Shown: positions 62,148-64,000 of the stretch, piece after piece
Numbering within the stretch: position 1 is the first letter of the stretch
Layout: every line of letters begins with the position of its first letter
Source: an uncultured Prevotella sp.
GTDB taxonomy: Bacteria; Bacteroidota; Bacteroidia; Bacteroidales; Bacteroidaceae
Direction: 5' to 3'
Assembly: GCA_900316295.1 (NCBI GenBank)
Contig: ONCJ01000004.1
Span: 38,088-102,087 of the forward strand
DNA length: 64,000 nucleotides
Program-made: the position numbers and the translations under genes
Notes under the pieces: model-generated
What the model saw: the letters and a program-made list of their open reading frames with translations, nothing else
What the model was told of the DNA's origin: nothing
Databases searched by the model: none

Positions 62148-63370
62148 ATAGGGTATCATACTACATTGCCCGACGATACCTCTTCTCTAAGAAGAGCACA
62201 CATGTCATCAACGTCATAAGTATCATCTCAATGATAGGAGTGGCAGTTGCCACTGCTGCTATGGTCGTCGTTTTGAGCGGTTTCAACGGGTTCTCCGACC
62301 TTGTTGCCTCATTTTTCACCTCCTTTGATCCACAGATAAAAGTGTCACCCGCCAAGGGGAAGACCTTACCTGCCGATGATCCATTACTGATACAGATAAA
62401 AGCTATGCCAGAAGTAGAGGTGGCAACGGAGTGTGTAGAAGACCAAGCCCTCGCCATCTATCATGATTGTCAGGCAATGGTAACCATCAAGGGCGTAGAG
62501 AACAATTTCGACTCGCTCACCAACATTCGTAACATCCTATATGGTGACGGCGAATACATGCTTCATGCTGCCAATCTGGAATATGGCATACCCGGCATCC
62601 GACTGGCACAATCACTTGGAACTGGCGCACACTGGCAGGACTATCTACACATATATGCCCCCGTAAGAGAAGGACAGCCAGACTTGTCTAACCCTGCGAG
62701 TGCATTTATCGAAGACTCACTTATCTCCGCTGGGGTAGTCTTCCAAGTAAACCAAGCTAAATACGACAAGGCACATATCATCACCTCCATCCATTTCGCG
62801 CGTCAACTCTTCAATCGACAAGGTGAAATCAGTTCGCTCGAACTTCGATTGAAAGCAGGTATAGACATCGAAAAAACTAAGAATAAAATAAAGGAACTTG
62901 CTGGAGACAAGCTTTTGGTGCAGGATCGTTACGAACAGCAGGCGGAAACATTCAACATCATGCAGATAGAAAAGCTGTTTGCGTATATCTTCCTGACTTT
63001 CATCCTTCTGGTGGCATGCTTTAACATCATTGGTTCTCTGTCTATGCTCATCATAGACAAAAAAGAGGACATTCAGACTCTGCACAATCTCGGAGCCACT
63101 AACAAACAGATAAATGAGATATTCCTATTAGAAGGTAGGATGATATCACTTGTCGGCGCCGTATTCGGCATAGCTGTCGGACTATTGCTCTGTTGGTTGC
63201 AACAGACATTTGGGCTCGTACGTCTTGGTGACTCCAGCGGTAGTTTCGTTATAGACGCCTATCCCATAAGCGTACACCCATGGGACATCGTTGTAATCTT
63301 CCTTACCGTAATTATTGTTGGATGGATTGCCGTTTGGTATCCGGTGAATAGAATAATGCGTAATTCGTAA
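62144..63370 (+). CDS. LolC/LolE-like ABC transporter permease
   Basis: A 408-residue membrane protein of the FtsX/MacB permease fold. TM1 (about 20-45: IISMIGVAVATAAMVVVLSGFNG) is followed by a large periplasmic domain (about 50-265) and three C-terminal helices (IFLTFILLVACFNIIGSLSMLIIDKKEDIQTLHNLGA). This matches LolC/E-type subunits that extract lipoproteins from the inner membrane. No ATPase gene is adjacent in the window. The last residues (RIMRNS) are encoded inside a large inverted repeat. Confidence 0.88.
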   Translation: MNRVSYYIARRYLFSKKSTHVINVISIISMIGVAVATAAMVVVLSGFNGFSDLVASFFTSFDPQIKVSPAKGKTLPADDPLLIQIKAMPEVEVATECVEDQALAIYHDCQAMVTIKGVENNFDSLTNIRNILYGDGEYMLHAANLEYGIPGIRLAQSLGTGAHWQDYLHIYAPVREGQPDLSNPASAFIEDSLISAGVVFQVNQAKYDKAHIITSIHFARQLFNRQGEISSLELRLKAGIDIEKTKNKIKELAGDKLLVQDRYEQQAETFNIMQIEKLFAYIFLTFILLVACFNIIGSLSMLIIDKKEDIQTLHNLGATNKQINEIFLLEGRMISLVGAVFGIAVGLLLCWLQQTFGLVRLGDSSGSFVIDAYPISVHPWDIVVIFLTVIIVGWIAVWYPVNRIMRNS

Positions 63371-63479
63371 TGCTTAATGCGTAATTGACCTTATGGCAAT
63401 AAATACCGAATTATGCATTGCTTTACAAGCAAAACTCATATACATCATTACGAATTAAGCATTACGAATTACACATTAT
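63353..63479. repeat. 33-bp inverted repeat between convergent genes
   Basis: Left arm 63353-63385, right arm 63447-63479; pairing is complete apart from two mismatches, with a 61-nt centre that holds a smaller TTGCTT/AAGCAA stem. The arms are made of the attacgca/gaattacg words seen in other spacers. It reaches into the end of the permease gene and to the first base of the CoA-transferase stop codon, so it probably works as a bidirectional terminator. Confidence 0.75.
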
Positions 63480-64000
63480 CATAAGTATTCCGAGAAGTCG
63501 GTCAGGCGCATATCGCCCTTACGAAGATACGTGTCATGGAACGCAAGTGCTGCACGCATGTGCTGTGGCTCATGTCCCATCGGTGCTATATGCTTCAGGT
63601 AGTCGCGCAGGAGTGGTTTATAGTCTGGATGCGCACAGTTCTCTATTATCTCGTGAGCACGATGCAATGGTCCCTTGCCGCGCAGGTCAGCAATACCTTG
63701 CTCTGTTGCGATTATATCCACATCATGCTCTGTAGAATCAACATGGCAACACATTGGTACAATAGCTGAAATTTTTCCGCCCTTTGCCGTAGAAGGTGTG
63801 GTGAAGATAGAGATATATCCATTGCGCTCATAGTCGCATGACCCACCAATACCATTCATCAATGCCGAGCCACAGATGTGACTGGAATTCTCATTGCCAT
63901 AAATGTCGCACTCCAGCGGGGTATTGATGGCAATTACCCCTAAACGTCTGATCACCTCTGGCGAGTTGGCTATCTCACTTTGACGAATCGTAAGGTGTTT
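63479..64000 (-). CDS. Acetyl-CoA hydrolase / succinate CoA-transferase family protein (partial, C-terminal part)
   Basis: The last 173 residues of a class I CoA-transferase of the acetyl-CoA hydrolase/transferase family; it enters from the right edge. Visible motifs include EVIRRLGVIAINTPLECDIYGN, SSHICGSALMNGIGGSCDYERNG, VDIIATEQGIADLRGKGP and RARxII-like HRAHEIIENCAHPDYKPLL. Close relatives interconvert succinyl-CoA and acetyl-CoA, which fits succinate- and acetate-producing fermentation in this phylum. The frame is open to position 64000. Confidence 0.92.
   Translation of the reverse strand, partial: KHLTIRQSEIANSPEVIRRLGVIAINTPLECDIYGNENSSHICGSALMNGIGGSCDYERNGYISIFTTPSTAKGGKISAIVPMCCHVDSTEHDVDIIATEQGIADLRGKGPLHRAHEIIENCAHPDYKPLLRDYLKHIAPMGHEPQHMRAALAFHDTYLRKGDMRLTDFSEYL

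Overview
The window comes from a member of the Bacteroidota, most probably a Prevotella-like member of the Bacteroidales. Several things point there: promoters of the TTTG-N19-21-TAnnTTTG type, a SusC/SusD polysaccharide utilization locus, a fused SecDF, the Bacteroidota-restricted DUF4290 and DUF4271 genes in their usual neighbourhoods, a MurA with Asp in place of the catalytic Cys, and extracellular proteins ending in a short Prevotella-style sorting tail (xYDLxGRxV...KGIYIxxGKKxxxK). Genus and species cannot be fixed from this sequence alone. No insertion sequence, prophage, CRISPR array or rRNA was seen.

Layout. 1-5017 (minus strand) is a housekeeping operon: tsaB, DUF4290, murA, rimM, dxr and the start of rseP. 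5108-15800 (plus strand) begins with yicC and gmk. It continues with an unusual fusion of NadD to a phosphoethanolamine-transferase-like membrane protein, two acyltransferase-3 proteins, and a UbiA / HAD phosphatase / GtrA / DUF6080 x2 module that looks like a polyprenyl-phosphate-sugar pathway. 15797-20454 holds two glycosyltransferases, a Wzx-type flippase and a LicD-type transferase, so 6.6-20.5 kb reads as a surface-glycan assembly and decoration region. 20627-28522 is housekeeping: metG, secDF, a membrane EEP-family hydrolase, a rhomboid protease and an HU protein.

28641-52767 is an alginate-utilization locus and the main accessory region. It encodes SusC, SusD and an IPT/TIG surface lipoprotein for capture and import. 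The degradative enzymes are two PL6 lyases, one PL7 lyase, one PL17 oligoalginate lyase and two paralogous jelly-roll lyase-like proteins; there is also a carbohydrate-esterase-like protein. A KdgF cupin, a DEH-reductase-like SDR, an MFS transporter and KduD plus KduI handle the unsaturated uronate. A divergently transcribed GntR/FadR-type regulator sits beside two palindromes that overlap the susC promoter. KDG kinase and KDPG aldolase are not in the window.

52875-59533 (minus strand) holds tRNA-Gln with a duplicated promoter, a GH43-like enzyme, tyrS, and the conserved metK-DUF4271-hemD-rnpA-yidD cluster. 59663-64000 holds xerD facing aroQ, an O-methyltransferase, rbfA, a LolC/E-like permease, and the end of an acetyl-CoA hydrolase/CoA-transferase gene.

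Several intergenic gaps are filled by short tandem words, some forming large inverted repeats. A five-unit 21-bp palindromic tandem array lies at 19475-19579. The most interesting leads are the NadD fusion, the polyprenyl-phosphoribose-like module, the two uncharacterised jelly-roll proteins, the putative operator pair and the duplicated tRNA promoter.
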